A stretch of 64,000 bases of DNA. Source: Marinomonas sp. IMCC 4694 (GTDB lineage Bacteria; Pseudomonadota; Gammaproteobacteria; Pseudomonadales; Marinomonadaceae). The notes below the pieces were generated by a model that worked only from the letters and a program-made list of their open reading frames with translations, had not been told where the DNA came from and searched no databases. How positions within the stretch are numbered: position 1 is the first letter of the stretch; each line of letters opens with the position of its first letter. The position numbers were made by a program, and so were the translations under genes. Location: assembly GCF_008122525.1 (NCBI RefSeq), contig NZ_VSRV01000001.1, forward strand, positions 3,462,941 through 3,526,940, in the 5' to 3' direction. Shown in pieces: positions 16,828-25,416 of the stretch.

Positions 16828-19800
16828 ATGTTTACAGCGCTTGAAGTATTACAACCTAGCTTCATTCAGCGTCCACTCAATGAATTGTGGCCGCTTATTT
16901 CCCGTCTTTACAAGATAGACGAAGACCAATGGTTGACGGAACTTTTACCCCTTGCAAGACCTACCGATAGCGAACTGGTTAGCCAAACCAACGCCGCTTC
17001 TAGCCTCATTGCCGATGTACGCAAAGACGACGACAGCATGTCGATGATCGATGCATTATTGCTTGAATACAGCCTAGACACCAAAGAAGGCATCTTGCTG
17101 ATGTGTTTGGCCGAAGCCCTCATGCGCGTGCCGGATAAAGAAACAGCCGATGCTTTTATTAAAGACCGTTTGAGCGTGGCCGATTGGGCGTCTCATGCGA
17201 AAAACTCCGACTCCTTCTTCGTCAACGCTTCCACTTGGGGTCTTTTGTTGACGGGTAAAATCGTCACCATGGACGAAAACAAAGACGGCACACCCGCCAA
17301 CTTAGTCAATCGCATGGTCAACCGAGTGTCTGAACCCGTCATTCGCAAAGCGATGAACCAAGCCATGAAGATCATGGGACACCAATTCGTATTGGGTCGC
17401 AGCATCAAAGAAGCCTTATCTCGCGGTAAAAGCTACCGCGACAAAGGCTACACCTACTCCTTCGACATGCTCGGTGAAGCCGCGCTAACCGCAGGCGACG
17501 CGCAAAAATACCTGACTTCTTACGAGCAAGCGGTGGAATCGGTCGGCAAAGACACCTACAGCCAAAAACACCGCCCAACCATTTCCATCAAGCTGTCTGC
17601 GCTTCACCCACGTTACGAAGTGGGTTGTGAAGCCCGTGTGATGACGGAACTGTTTGACAGCGTCAAAGGCCTAATCGCCAAAGCGCGCGCGTTGAACGTC
17701 GGCATCACCATCGATGCGGAAGAAGCCGATCGCCTAGAATTGTCTTTGCACCTGTTTGAAAAACTCTACCGTGACGACGTCACCAAAGGCTGGGGCTTAT
17801 TTGGCCTGGTGGTACAAGCTTACTCCAAGCGTGCCTTGCCGGTACTTGTCTGGTTGGCGGCACTGGCGAAAGAGCACGGCGACCGCATTCCGGTTCGTTT
17901 GGTCAAAGGCGCATACTGGGATTCTGAAATCAAATTGTGCCAACAACGCGGCATCGACGGCTACCCTGTGTACACCCGCAAAGAATCCACCGATGTGTCC
18001 TACTTGGCCTGCGCCCATTTCTTGTTGAGCGAACACACTCGCGCCAACATTTTCCCGCAATTCGCCAGCCACAACGCCCACACCATCGCGACCATTAACT
18101 GCATCGCGACGCAACTTGGCGCGACCACCAGCGAATTCGAATTCCAGCGTCTGCACGGCATGGGCGACGCGCTGTACAACCGTCTAATCAAAGACAGCGA
18201 CATTTGCGTCCGCATTTACGCGCCAGTAGGCAGCCACAAAGATTTGCTGCCCTACTTGGTGCGCCGCTTATTAGAAAACGGTGCCAACAGCTCCTTCGTT
18301 CACCGTTTGATCGACGCCAGCTACCCGATTGCCGATCTAATCGATCACCCAGTCACCACCCTAGAAAGCCGCAAGTCTTTGTCGAACCCACACATCAACT
18401 TGCCGTCCAACTTGTTTGATGATCGCAAAAACTCGTTCGGCCCCAACATCGATATTGACTCTGAATGGACGCCATTTAAAGCGAAAATCGACGCCTTCAT
18501 GGGACAAAATACCCAATGGCGCTTTTTCCCTATCGTTGGTGGCAAACACGTCACAACGGGACACACTCACGCCATTTTAAGCCCTTACGATCACAGCGAA
18601 AGCGCAGGACAACTGGACTGGGGCGATGCAGCCACCGTGACGAAAGCCATTGATCTCGCCGAAGCCGCTTTCCCAGCGTGGTCCGCCCGCCCTGCTAGCG
18701 AACGTGCCGATTGCCTCGACAAAATGGCCGACTTGATGGAAAAAAACTACGCTGAGCTGATCGCTCTGTGCCATCGTGAAGCGGGTAAAACCATTCAAGA
18801 CAGCATCGACGAAGTACGCGAAGCCGTGGATTTCTGCCGCTACTACGCACAGCAGGCCCGCAGCCATTTTACCAATGCGACGCCATACAAAAACTTCTTG
18901 GGCCAAGAAAAACACGCCAAACTCACTGGCCGCGGCGTATTCGCTTGCATCAGCCCTTGGAACTTCCCGTTGGCGATTTTCACCGGTCAAATTGTCGCCG
19001 CCTTGGTTGTCGGTAATACCGTGGTCGCCAAACCCGCAGAGCAAACCAGCTTAATCGCGTGTCGTGCCATTGAACTCTTGCATCAAGCGGGCGTGCCTGA
19101 CGATGTATTGCACCTGGTACCAGGCGATGGCGCGACCGTTGGCGCACCACTCACCAGCGACAAACGCATTGCTGGCTTGGCGTTTACTGGCTCTACGGGC
19201 ACCGCTCAATTGATCAACCGTACACTCGCTGCTCGCGGTGTCGCACCGGTTCCTGTGATTGCTGAAACAGGCGGTCAAAACGCCATGTTGGTGGATTCGA
19301 CCTCGTTGCCTGAGCAAGTGGTACGAGATGCGGTTCGTTCCGCGTTTGCGTCCGCCGGTCAGCGTTGTTCCGCTTTGCGTGTTTTGTTTGTGCAAACCGA
19401 CATCGCCGATCGTGTTATCCCTATGATCAAAGGCGCCATGCAAGAGCAATCTGTCGGCTTACCGTATTTGCACAGCACGGATGTGGGCCCAGTGATCGAC
19501 AAAAAAGCGCAAGCTATGCTACTAGAACACATAGATCGCATGACCAAAGAAGCCAAACTCATCGCTCAATCTGAGTTGCCTTCTTTTGCCGACAAAGGCA
19601 CTTACGTGGCACCGACGGCGTTTGAAATAAGCAGTATTGATCAACTCACCGACGAGAAATTCGGCCCTATCCTGCACGTGGTGCGCTACAAAGCCCGTGA
19701 TTTAGATAAGATCATCGACACCATCAATAACTCAGGCTTTGGTTTGACCTTGGGTGTTCACAGCCGTAACGAAACTACCTGCGCCCGCATTGCGAGCCGT

Positions 19801-19950
19801 GCTCGTGTCGGCAATATGTACATCAACCGCGACCAAGTCGGTGCCGTGGTCGGCGTACAGCCATTCGGCGGCCAAGGCTTGTCTGGTACTGGCCCGAAAG
19901 CCGGTGGCCCACACTATTTGCAACGCTTCGCCATTGAGCAAGACCTTTAA
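16828..19950 (+). CDS. putA: Bifunctional proline dehydrogenase / P5C dehydrogenase PutA, short form
   Basis: PutA oxidises proline to pyrroline-5-carboxylate with FAD, then glutamate-semialdehyde to glutamate with NAD. From the ATG at 16828 (GGGAG upstream; the ATG at 16810 has none) it is 1040 residues. The proline dehydrogenase barrel shows KLSALHPRYE, VRLVKGAYWD and FVHRLIDASYP; the aldehyde dehydrogenase domain shows ISPWNFPLAIFTGQ, the Glu motif AETGGQNAM and the catalytic Cys in SAGQRCSALR. There is no N-terminal ribbon-helix-helix domain, and it ends right after GGPHYLQRFAIEQ, where long PutA proteins continue into a C-terminal domain; that domain is the next gene. Confidence 0.96.
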   Translation: MFTALEVLQPSFIQRPLNELWPLISRLYKIDEDQWLTELLPLARPTDSELVSQTNAASSLIADVRKDDDSMSMIDALLLEYSLDTKEGILLMCLAEALMRVPDKETADAFIKDRLSVADWASHAKNSDSFFVNASTWGLLLTGKIVTMDENKDGTPANLVNRMVNRVSEPVIRKAMNQAMKIMGHQFVLGRSIKEALSRGKSYRDKGYTYSFDMLGEAALTAGDAQKYLTSYEQAVESVGKDTYSQKHRPTISIKLSALHPRYEVGCEARVMTELFDSVKGLIAKARALNVGITIDAEEADRLELSLHLFEKLYRDDVTKGWGLFGLVVQAYSKRALPVLVWLAALAKEHGDRIPVRLVKGAYWDSEIKLCQQRGIDGYPVYTRKESTDVSYLACAHFLLSEHTRANIFPQFASHNAHTIATINCIATQLGATTSEFEFQRLHGMGDALYNRLIKDSDICVRIYAPVGSHKDLLPYLVRRLLENGANSSFVHRLIDASYPIADLIDHPVTTLESRKSLSNPHINLPSNLFDDRKNSFGPNIDIDSEWTPFKAKIDAFMGQNTQWRFFPIVGGKHVTTGHTHAILSPYDHSESAGQLDWGDAATVTKAIDLAEAAFPAWSARPASERADCLDKMADLMEKNYAELIALCHREAGKTIQDSIDEVREAVDFCRYYAQQARSHFTNATPYKNFLGQEKHAKLTGRGVFACISPWNFPLAIFTGQIVAALVVGNTVVAKPAEQTSLIACRAIELLHQAGVPDDVLHLVPGDGATVGAPLTSDKRIAGLAFTGSTGTAQLINRTLAARGVAPVPVIAETGGQNAMLVDSTSLPEQVVRDAVRSAFASAGQRCSALRVLFVQTDIADRVIPMIKGAMQEQSVGLPYLHSTDVGPVIDKKAQAMLLEHIDRMTKEAKLIAQSELPSFADKGTYVAPTAFEISSIDQLTDEKFGPILHVVRYKARDLDKIIDTINNSGFGLTLGVHSRNETTCARIASRARVGNMYINRDQVGAVVGVQPFGGQGLSGTGPKAGGPHYLQRFAIEQDL

Positions 19951-19963
19951 GGGGAGATTTATT

Positions 19964-20647
19964 ATGACCATCGTACAACCCATCCAAATTCAGGTCGCTC
20001 AGAGTATTTTTGAGGTGTGGGACAAAATCGGCGTCTCTGGCCGTGCCGCAAAGCTGGAAAAAGCCCTAAGCACATTTACCCCAAATGAGCGCAACATGGC
20101 CGTGTGGCAAATCGACAACGCCAAGCAATCCATTGCTGACACTCGTGTGATGCCGGGGCCAACCGGCGAGCGCAACGAGCTATCAAGCCAAGGCCGTGGT
20201 CCGTTTCTTTGCATGTCATTGGTCGAAAGTGATCACACCAAAATTGGTTTGGTTGGTCAGGTATTTACGGCGTTAATCGCGGGCAATCCGGTGATTACCG
20301 TCGGTCCTATCGGACAAGACATCATGGACAAACTCACTCCGTTCGTCGGAGAAGGGGTGGTACAAAACATCGCAGAATCCGCACAAGATTCCTTGATTGA
20401 AGCCAACCACTTGGCGGGTGTGGCGGTCATGTGTGACGCAGAACAAGCGCAACAACTAAACCAACGCTTAGCGGCAAAGGGTGGCTTGATCTGCCAGTTG
20501 ATCGAAGAAACCGACGCCGACACGCTCTCTACCATTGGCAAACCGCATTACCTATTGCGCTTTGTGACGGAACGCACCATCTCTAACAACACCACCGCCA
20601 TCGGCGGCAACGCGACCCTGCTTGAACTGGGTAGCATGAACGACTAA
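19964..20647 (+). CDS. Separate PutA C-terminal (ALDH-superfamily-like) domain protein
   Basis: The 227-residue product contains PGPTGERN (residues 64-71) and ends with NTTAIGGNATLLELG. Both motifs bracket the C-terminal aldehyde-dehydrogenase-like domain of long PutA proteins such as E. coli's, where PGPTGERN and AAGGNASLMTIG occur in the same order. That domain is thought to complete the channel between the two PutA active sites. Here it is an independent gene 13 bp after putA with a strong ribosome site (GGGGAG). It is probably a trans-acting subunit. Databases sometimes label such proteins as P5C dehydrogenase; no active-site Cys is seen in the expected context. Confidence 0.8.
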   Translation: MTIVQPIQIQVAQSIFEVWDKIGVSGRAAKLEKALSTFTPNERNMAVWQIDNAKQSIADTRVMPGPTGERNELSSQGRGPFLCMSLVESDHTKIGLVGQVFTALIAGNPVITVGPIGQDIMDKLTPFVGEGVVQNIAESAQDSLIEANHLAGVAVMCDAEQAQQLNQRLAAKGGLICQLIEETDADTLSTIGKPHYLLRFVTERTISNNTTAIGGNATLLELGSMND

Positions 20648-20676
20648 CGTTGTTCTAAAATAAATATCTGTAAAAT

Positions 20677-20712
20677 AAAAAGCCCTTCTTGCAAACATGA
20701 AGGGCTTTTTTT
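20677..20712 (+). terminator. Rho-independent terminator after putA operon
   Basis: AAAAAGCCCTTC, an 11-nt loop and GAAGGGCTTTTTTT form a strong hairpin with a U-run, 30 bp past the stop. The A-run on the other side makes it useful for the convergent gene too. Confidence 0.9.
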
Positions 20713-20735
20713 GCGGTTGTTTTTATCGATCTAAT

Positions 20736-21806
20736 TTAATTACTCGGATTGGAAGGATCCCTTTTTATTGAGAGTAAGGCGTTTTCCCATGCTTTGATAA
20801 AACGTCGGCGCTTGGAATCATCAAGATAGACCATCAACGCGGGCCCTAAAGGAATAGGATGAAAATTGATGGTCTGATCCCGTACATTCTGGGGCGACAC
20901 AAGTGCATCAATGTCTGGATGCAACGCCACTAACTCGCTTTTCTTCGCAATCACATCCTGTCCTTCTTCGGATATCAAGAAACTCACAAAACGTTGCGCA
21001 TTTTCGACGTGTTTGGCCTGTTTAGAGATAAACGCTGCGCGACTTACCACCAACGCATAGTCTTGCGGGATCACGACGCCAATTCGGTCATCACGTTTCT
21101 CACGAGCAAAGGAATACGAACCCAATAAATTGTACCCAAAAAGCAGCTTTCCTGATGCAATATCATCTAACAAGGTAGACGTCTGTCCATACACCTTGGT
21201 GCGAGCACGGCCTAGACTTTCTTGTAAACGACCGCTGATGCTCGATGTGACTTCGTCTTGCGTCGCAACAAGGTAACCAATACCTGAACGTCGCGCATCA
21301 TAAGAACCAACTTTGTGCGCAAAAAAATCGTCCTCAGTGCGCATCACTCTCGCTAATGATTCATGCGTAAGCGGCACAGTTTTATTCTTAAAAGCGGCTT
21401 TATTGTAGACAAAAACGATGGGTTCATAGGTAAAACCAATGACTTCATTTCGCCAATTTGCCCAACTCGGCAACGTATCCACCACCTCGTTCAGAACTGG
21501 CTGCGCGTAACCGTCATTCACCAGGCGTACTTGCAGATCCATCGCGGAACTCATCACGACATCGGGTTGATCATGAAGCGCCTTTTTTCGTATGGCATGA
21601 TCCAGTTCTTGCGTATTGAACTCACGATATATTAGGTTGATATGGGGGTATTTTATTCTAAAAGCGTCTAATATCGGAGAAATGGCGTTTAAGTCAGTTG
21701 CACTGTAAATTTCAAGTTTATCGCTTTCCCATAATGACGGTTCGGCAAACGTCTTGCTAGACAACAACGCAATAAGCAGTACGAACGCACTGAGCCATTT
21801 CAACAT
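20736..21806 (-). CDS. Periplasmic solute-binding protein in two-component operon
   Basis: The 356-residue protein has a signal peptide (cleaved near TFA-EPS) and the layout of class II bacterial binding proteins (LEIYSATDLNAISPILDAF at the N-terminal strand; DVVMSSAMDLQVRLV; VYNKAAF; FVSFLISEEGQDVIA), the group that includes iron- and organophosphate-type binders. It is the third gene of an operon with a response regulator and a kinase and overlaps the kinase gene by 7 bp. With no permease next to it, it is more likely an accessory sensor that presents a ligand to the kinase than a transporter part. Ligand unknown. Confidence 0.8.
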   Translation of the reverse strand: MLKWLSAFVLLIALLSSKTFAEPSLWESDKLEIYSATDLNAISPILDAFRIKYPHINLIYREFNTQELDHAIRKKALHDQPDVVMSSAMDLQVRLVNDGYAQPVLNEVVDTLPSWANWRNEVIGFTYEPIVFVYNKAAFKNKTVPLTHESLARVMRTEDDFFAHKVGSYDARRSGIGYLVATQDEVTSSISGRLQESLGRARTKVYGQTSTLLDDIASGKLLFGYNLLGSYSFAREKRDDRIGVVIPQDYALVVSRAAFISKQAKHVENAQRFVSFLISEEGQDVIAKKSELVALHPDIDALVSPQNVRDQTINFHPIPLGPALMVYLDDSKRRRFIKAWENALLSIKRDPSNPSN

Positions 21807-23191
21807 AATGCCTCCTCAATAGGTACATGAACACGTGCTCGCAAGCCTCCTAAAGGACTATTTTCCAAGAAGAGCCCTCCGTTATGCGCTTGTGCAACAC
21901 TGGTCACAATAGACAGCCCAAGACCTGAACCATTGAGGCCGATTTCAAGGCGCTCAAAACGCTGTAAGGCTTTTTCTCTAAGTTCATTCGGAATCCCTGG
22001 TCCAGCATCATCAACAATAATATCAATGCCGTGTGTCTCTAGGTGGAGCCGAATATCAATCTGATTGTGTTCCGGCCCATAATACACCGCGTTGTCTAAC
22101 AGGTTGCGAATGGCTTCCCGTAAGCTGATCGAGTCGCCCATGAATTCTGGTATAACGTCCTCGCATTGATAGGAAAATTCAATCATCCGATGGGCGTTAT
22201 CTCGTACACATTCGGTTAATAGCTGTTTCATCACGCGCTCTATATTGACGTTTTCGGTAACTCTGGCGTCTCCTCTGTGCACCACCATCGCATGTGTCAG
22301 TAACTGATTCGTTAACCGCGTTAGCCGCACATGTTCTTTGCGAATTTTGCTTAAATGCTCGGGTAAATCTGCCACATTTGGATTTTGGCTAGCAAGATCA
22401 AGCTGCGCTTGTGTGGCACTTTGAGCCGTACGAATTTGATGACTGGCGTCTGCAATAAACCGTTTCATTGAGGATAAATTGGACAACAATTGAGTCTGAT
22501 AGTCATTGATGGCTTTGACCAAAGGAGACACTTCTTGAATGGGGGTTGCTTTAAGCGGTTCAGCCGAAACCAATGAGTGAGATGCCAAGCTTTTGGAAAT
22601 CGAGCTGAGAGGTTCAAGCGCCCGATTTATTGCCACCCACAAGACAATCATCACGCAACTCATAATACCAAACAGCACCGCAAAACTGCGATAAAGAATA
22701 TCGTTCATCATCTTGTGACGCGCTCTTAGTGTTTGAGCCAACACCACTGTTACCCAACCAGAGACAGCTGATTCAGACAGTCGTTTATGACGCAGAACAA
22801 CCCTCACATCTTCTGATAAATAATGCGCATTATAGAACACAATCGAGGATTCATCCTTGACATTTTTCGGAAGCGGCATGTCGGCATAACCTGTGATAAG
22901 CTCACCTTGTGTGCCTAACGCCTGATAAAAAACCTTATCTTGATCTGCCAACTGCATCATCTCAAACGCTGCATAAGGCAAATCTAAATCCACTTTTTTG
23001 CCGTAAACATGCAGCCCTTCCATGATGGACAAACTGGCGCTGTTGAGCAATCGGTCATAAGAGTAATTCGCGGATTGGCGAGCGTAATGCCACACGCCAA
23101 CACTCAAAATGATAAAGATAGAGAGTAATAACAAAGCCGAGCGAAACAACATTCGAGCGCGTAATGAATAGCTTTTTTTAATCATCAACAT
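21800..23191 (-). CDS. TctE-like sensor histidine kinase
   Basis: The 463-residue inner-membrane kinase has helices at about 13-33 and 168-187 around a periplasmic TctE-type domain, a HAMP-like linker, His251 in ADASHQIRTAQSATQ, and an HATPase domain with NLLDNAVYYGP, DDAGPGIP and GLGLSIV. In most relatives the His-box reads H-x-LRTPL; here the proline is replaced by alanine, which may alter phosphatase or kinase balance. It lies between its regulator (14-bp overlap) and the binding-protein gene. Divergent tctCBA suggests it controls tricarboxylate uptake. Confidence 0.88.
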   Translation of the reverse strand: MLMIKKSYSLRARMLFRSALLLLSIFIILSVGVWHYARQSANYSYDRLLNSASLSIMEGLHVYGKKVDLDLPYAAFEMMQLADQDKVFYQALGTQGELITGYADMPLPKNVKDESSIVFYNAHYLSEDVRVVLRHKRLSESAVSGWVTVVLAQTLRARHKMMNDILYRSFAVLFGIMSCVMIVLWVAINRALEPLSSISKSLASHSLVSAEPLKATPIQEVSPLVKAINDYQTQLLSNLSSMKRFIADASHQIRTAQSATQAQLDLASQNPNVADLPEHLSKIRKEHVRLTRLTNQLLTHAMVVHRGDARVTENVNIERVMKQLLTECVRDNAHRMIEFSYQCEDVIPEFMGDSISLREAIRNLLDNAVYYGPEHNQIDIRLHLETHGIDIIVDDAGPGIPNELREKALQRFERLEIGLNGSGLGLSIVTSVAQAHNGGLFLENSPLGGLRARVHVPIEEALC

Positions 23192-23846
23192 GTGCCAAGT
23201 ATCCTAAACCACGAATGGTTTTGATGATTAACGTTGAGCCATCTAATTGTTTTCTGAGACGCGTTAGCGTTTGTTCTATGGCGTTTGGAGTATAGGCTTC
23301 ATCGTAGCGATAAAGACGATTTGAAATGTCATCTTTGGTCAGCACTCGATCCAGATTTTTTAAGAAAAGCTCCAATAATTGAAGCTCCCTTGGACGTAAA
23401 TCCAATAGCGCACCATCGACTCTCGCGGAATGAGCCGCCAAGTCGTACACCAGATTCCCGCACTGCATTTCGTTGCTCGCTTCACCTCGTTCACGACGAT
23501 ACAACGCACGACAACGAGCGGCTAACTCACGAAAATCAAAGGGTTTTGCTAAATAATCATCCGCGCCAAAATCCAAAGAGCTGACCCTATCATCCACTTC
23601 CGTTCTCGCAGTTAATACAAGCACAGGGATTTTATTGCCTTTATTTCGCAGACTTTGTAATAGCTGAAAACCACTTTTACCTGGCAAGTTGATGTCTAAA
23701 ATTAGCAAATCAAAATCGTCGAATGATAGGCTGGCTTCTGCTTTTTCAACCGAACCGATCCAATCAATCGGATGGCCAAGATTCTGAAAATACACACGAA
23801 TAGAATCAGCCAAACTCTCATTATCTTCAATCAATAACATACGCAT
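23178..23846 (-). CDS. TctD-like response regulator (OmpR family)
   Basis: The 222-residue protein has a receiver domain with the acidic pocket ED near residue 7-8, phospho-acceptor Asp51 (LLILDINLPGKSG), Thr (LTAR) and Lys (AKPFDF), then an OmpR-type winged helix (RPRELQLLELFLKN; IEQTLTRLRKQL; IIKTIRGLGYLA). It begins the kinase operon and is divergent from tctC. A direct repeat of TGTCAG in the shared promoter region, spaced 11 bp, fits the binding mode of this family. Confidence 0.92.
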   Translation of the reverse strand: MRMLLIEDNESLADSIRVYFQNLGHPIDWIGSVEKAEASLSFDDFDLLILDINLPGKSGFQLLQSLRNKGNKIPVLVLTARTEVDDRVSSLDFGADDYLAKPFDFRELAARCRALYRRERGEASNEMQCGNLVYDLAAHSARVDGALLDLRPRELQLLELFLKNLDRVLTKDDISNRLYRYDEAYTPNAIEQTLTRLRKQLDGSTLIIKTIRGLGYLAHVDD

Positions 23847-23869
23847 GACGGAACCCTATATCTTCTTGT

Positions 23870-23891
23870 TGTCAGGTTAGTGTCAGTTAAG
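23870..23891. promoter_or_regulatory. Direct repeat operator between tctD-like gene and tctC
   Basis: TGTCAGGTTAG is followed directly by TGTCAGTTAAG: two 11-bp direct repeats, the tandem format bound by OmpR-family dimers. It lies 24 bp from the regulator start and about 75 bp before tctC, so it could control both directions. Confidence 0.55.
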
Positions 23892-23965
23892 AGGAGTAAC
23901 TTTGCGGGCTACTGTGCAACCTTGTACAGCAAAATAAAACAAAAAGAAATTTGGAGAATAAAAAT

Positions 23966-24943
23966 ATGAAATCCCAGATCGCCTCTTTATTACTGGTTAG
24001 CGGCCTTGCTGCTGCGCTAAACGTAAGTGCCTTTGAACCTTCCAAACCAAGCTGTATTGCCCCTGCTAAACCAGGTGGTGGTTTCGATTTAACCTGCCGT
24101 ATTTTATCAACAGGCTTTGCCAACGCCGATATTACAAAAATCCCAATGGCCGTGACATTTATGCCCGGCGGCGTCGGTGCGGTTGCTTATAATTATATTA
24201 ATTCCACTACACCAGACGATCCAAACAAATTGGTGGCCTTTAGCTCTGGCTCACTATTGAACCTTGCTCAAGGAAAATTTGGTCGCAACTTAGATGAAAA
24301 TGACGCGCGGTGGGTTGGCACAGCTGGGGTCGATTACGGCGCGATTATGGTTCGAGCGGATGCTCCATGGAATACGCTGGGTGAGTTGGTTGATGACATC
24401 AAGCAAGATCCAACTAAATTCGTCTTGGGTGCAGGCGGCGGCGTCGGCAGTCAGGATTGGATGAAAGCCGCCATTTTGATGAAATCGTCAGGTGTTGACC
24501 CTAAAAAAATGCGCTATGTCGCTTACGAAGGCGGCGGTGAGGCCTTAGCCGCTCTGCTTGGAGGACACATTAAAGTGTACCCAGGTGATGTGGGCGAAAT
24601 GAAAGGTTTGGTCGCATCTGGCAAAGTAAAAGTACTGGCCATCATGTCACCTGAGCGCCTTAAAGGCGAATTCTCTAAATACCCAACCGCTATAGAACAA
24701 GGCTATGACGCGGAATGGACAATTCTCCGTGGCTACTATTTAGGGCCTAAGGTCTCAGACGAAGCTTATAACTACTGGGCAGCTCAATTCCAAAAAGCCT
24801 ATAAAAACCCTGCTTTTGAAAAAGTGGTTGTTGATCAAAACCTGGTTCCATTCACTATGTCTGGTGACACGCTAGACAACTACATAAAAGAGCGAGTTGC
24901 GTTCATGCGTGGCTTAGCAAAAGAAGCTGGCTTGATTAAGTAG
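23966..24943 (+). CDS. tctC: Tripartite tricarboxylate transporter binding protein TctC
   Basis: This periplasmic binding protein captures citrate-like tricarboxylates for the TctA/TctB permease. From the ATG at 23966 (GGAG 9 nt upstream; the in-frame TTG 15 bp earlier is unlikely) it has 325 residues with a signal peptide ending near NVSAF. Bug/TctC-family features include the IAPAKPGGGFDLTCR loop and VLGAGGGVGSQDWM. First gene of tctCBA and divergent from the two-component operon. Confidence 0.92.
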   Translation: MKSQIASLLLVSGLAAALNVSAFEPSKPSCIAPAKPGGGFDLTCRILSTGFANADITKIPMAVTFMPGGVGAVAYNYINSTTPDDPNKLVAFSSGSLLNLAQGKFGRNLDENDARWVGTAGVDYGAIMVRADAPWNTLGELVDDIKQDPTKFVLGAGGGVGSQDWMKAAILMKSSGVDPKKMRYVAYEGGGEALAALLGGHIKVYPGDVGEMKGLVASGKVKVLAIMSPERLKGEFSKYPTAIEQGYDAEWTILRGYYLGPKVSDEAYNYWAAQFQKAYKNPAFEKVVVDQNLVPFTMSGDTLDNYIKERVAFMRGLAKEAGLIK

Positions 24944-24975
24944 TCAATTAATACGTCGTGAATTGAGGCAATAAC

Positions 24976-25416
24976 ATGTTATATGACCGCATTTTTGCGG
25001 GCGTATCTTTGGTGCTGTCTGGGCTAATCGCCTGGACAGCGTACCATTTCGACGTCCCGTTTCAGTACGAACCCTTAGGGCCAAAAGCCTTCCCTATTAT
25101 TTTGTCCATTATTCTGGCGGCTTGTTGCGTTTGGATGATGGTGAAACCAGATCAGAACGTTTGGCGTCCAAATAAAGAAGTCTTTACTAAAATCGCTATT
25201 GGTCTCGTCATCATGGTGTTGTATGCCGTTCTGTTCGAAGAAGCAGGCTTCATTATTTCCACTACCATCGTAGGTGCAATTTTTAGCTGGTTATTTGGTG
25301 AGAAGCCTCTGAAAGCCTTTTTATATGCCCTCGTCCTAAGCTTGGTTAGCTATTTTTTATTAGCCGATCTAATGGAGCTTAATGTCCCAACTGGCCTACT
25401 TCTCGGAGACTTCTAA
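24976..25416 (+). CDS. tctB: Tricarboxylate transporter small membrane subunit TctB
   Basis: The 146-residue protein has four predicted helices (about 5-23, 39-56, 71-90, 112-132) and the typical short YEPLGPKAFPIILSIIL segment after the first helix. TctB is the small, poorly conserved subunit of the tripartite tricarboxylate transporter. It starts 32 bp after tctC and its stop overlaps the tctA start (TAATG). Confidence 0.88.
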   Translation: MLYDRIFAGVSLVLSGLIAWTAYHFDVPFQYEPLGPKAFPIILSIILAACCVWMMVKPDQNVWRPNKEVFTKIAIGLVIMVLYAVLFEEAGFIISTTIVGAIFSWLFGEKPLKAFLYALVLSLVSYFLLADLMELNVPTGLLLGDF

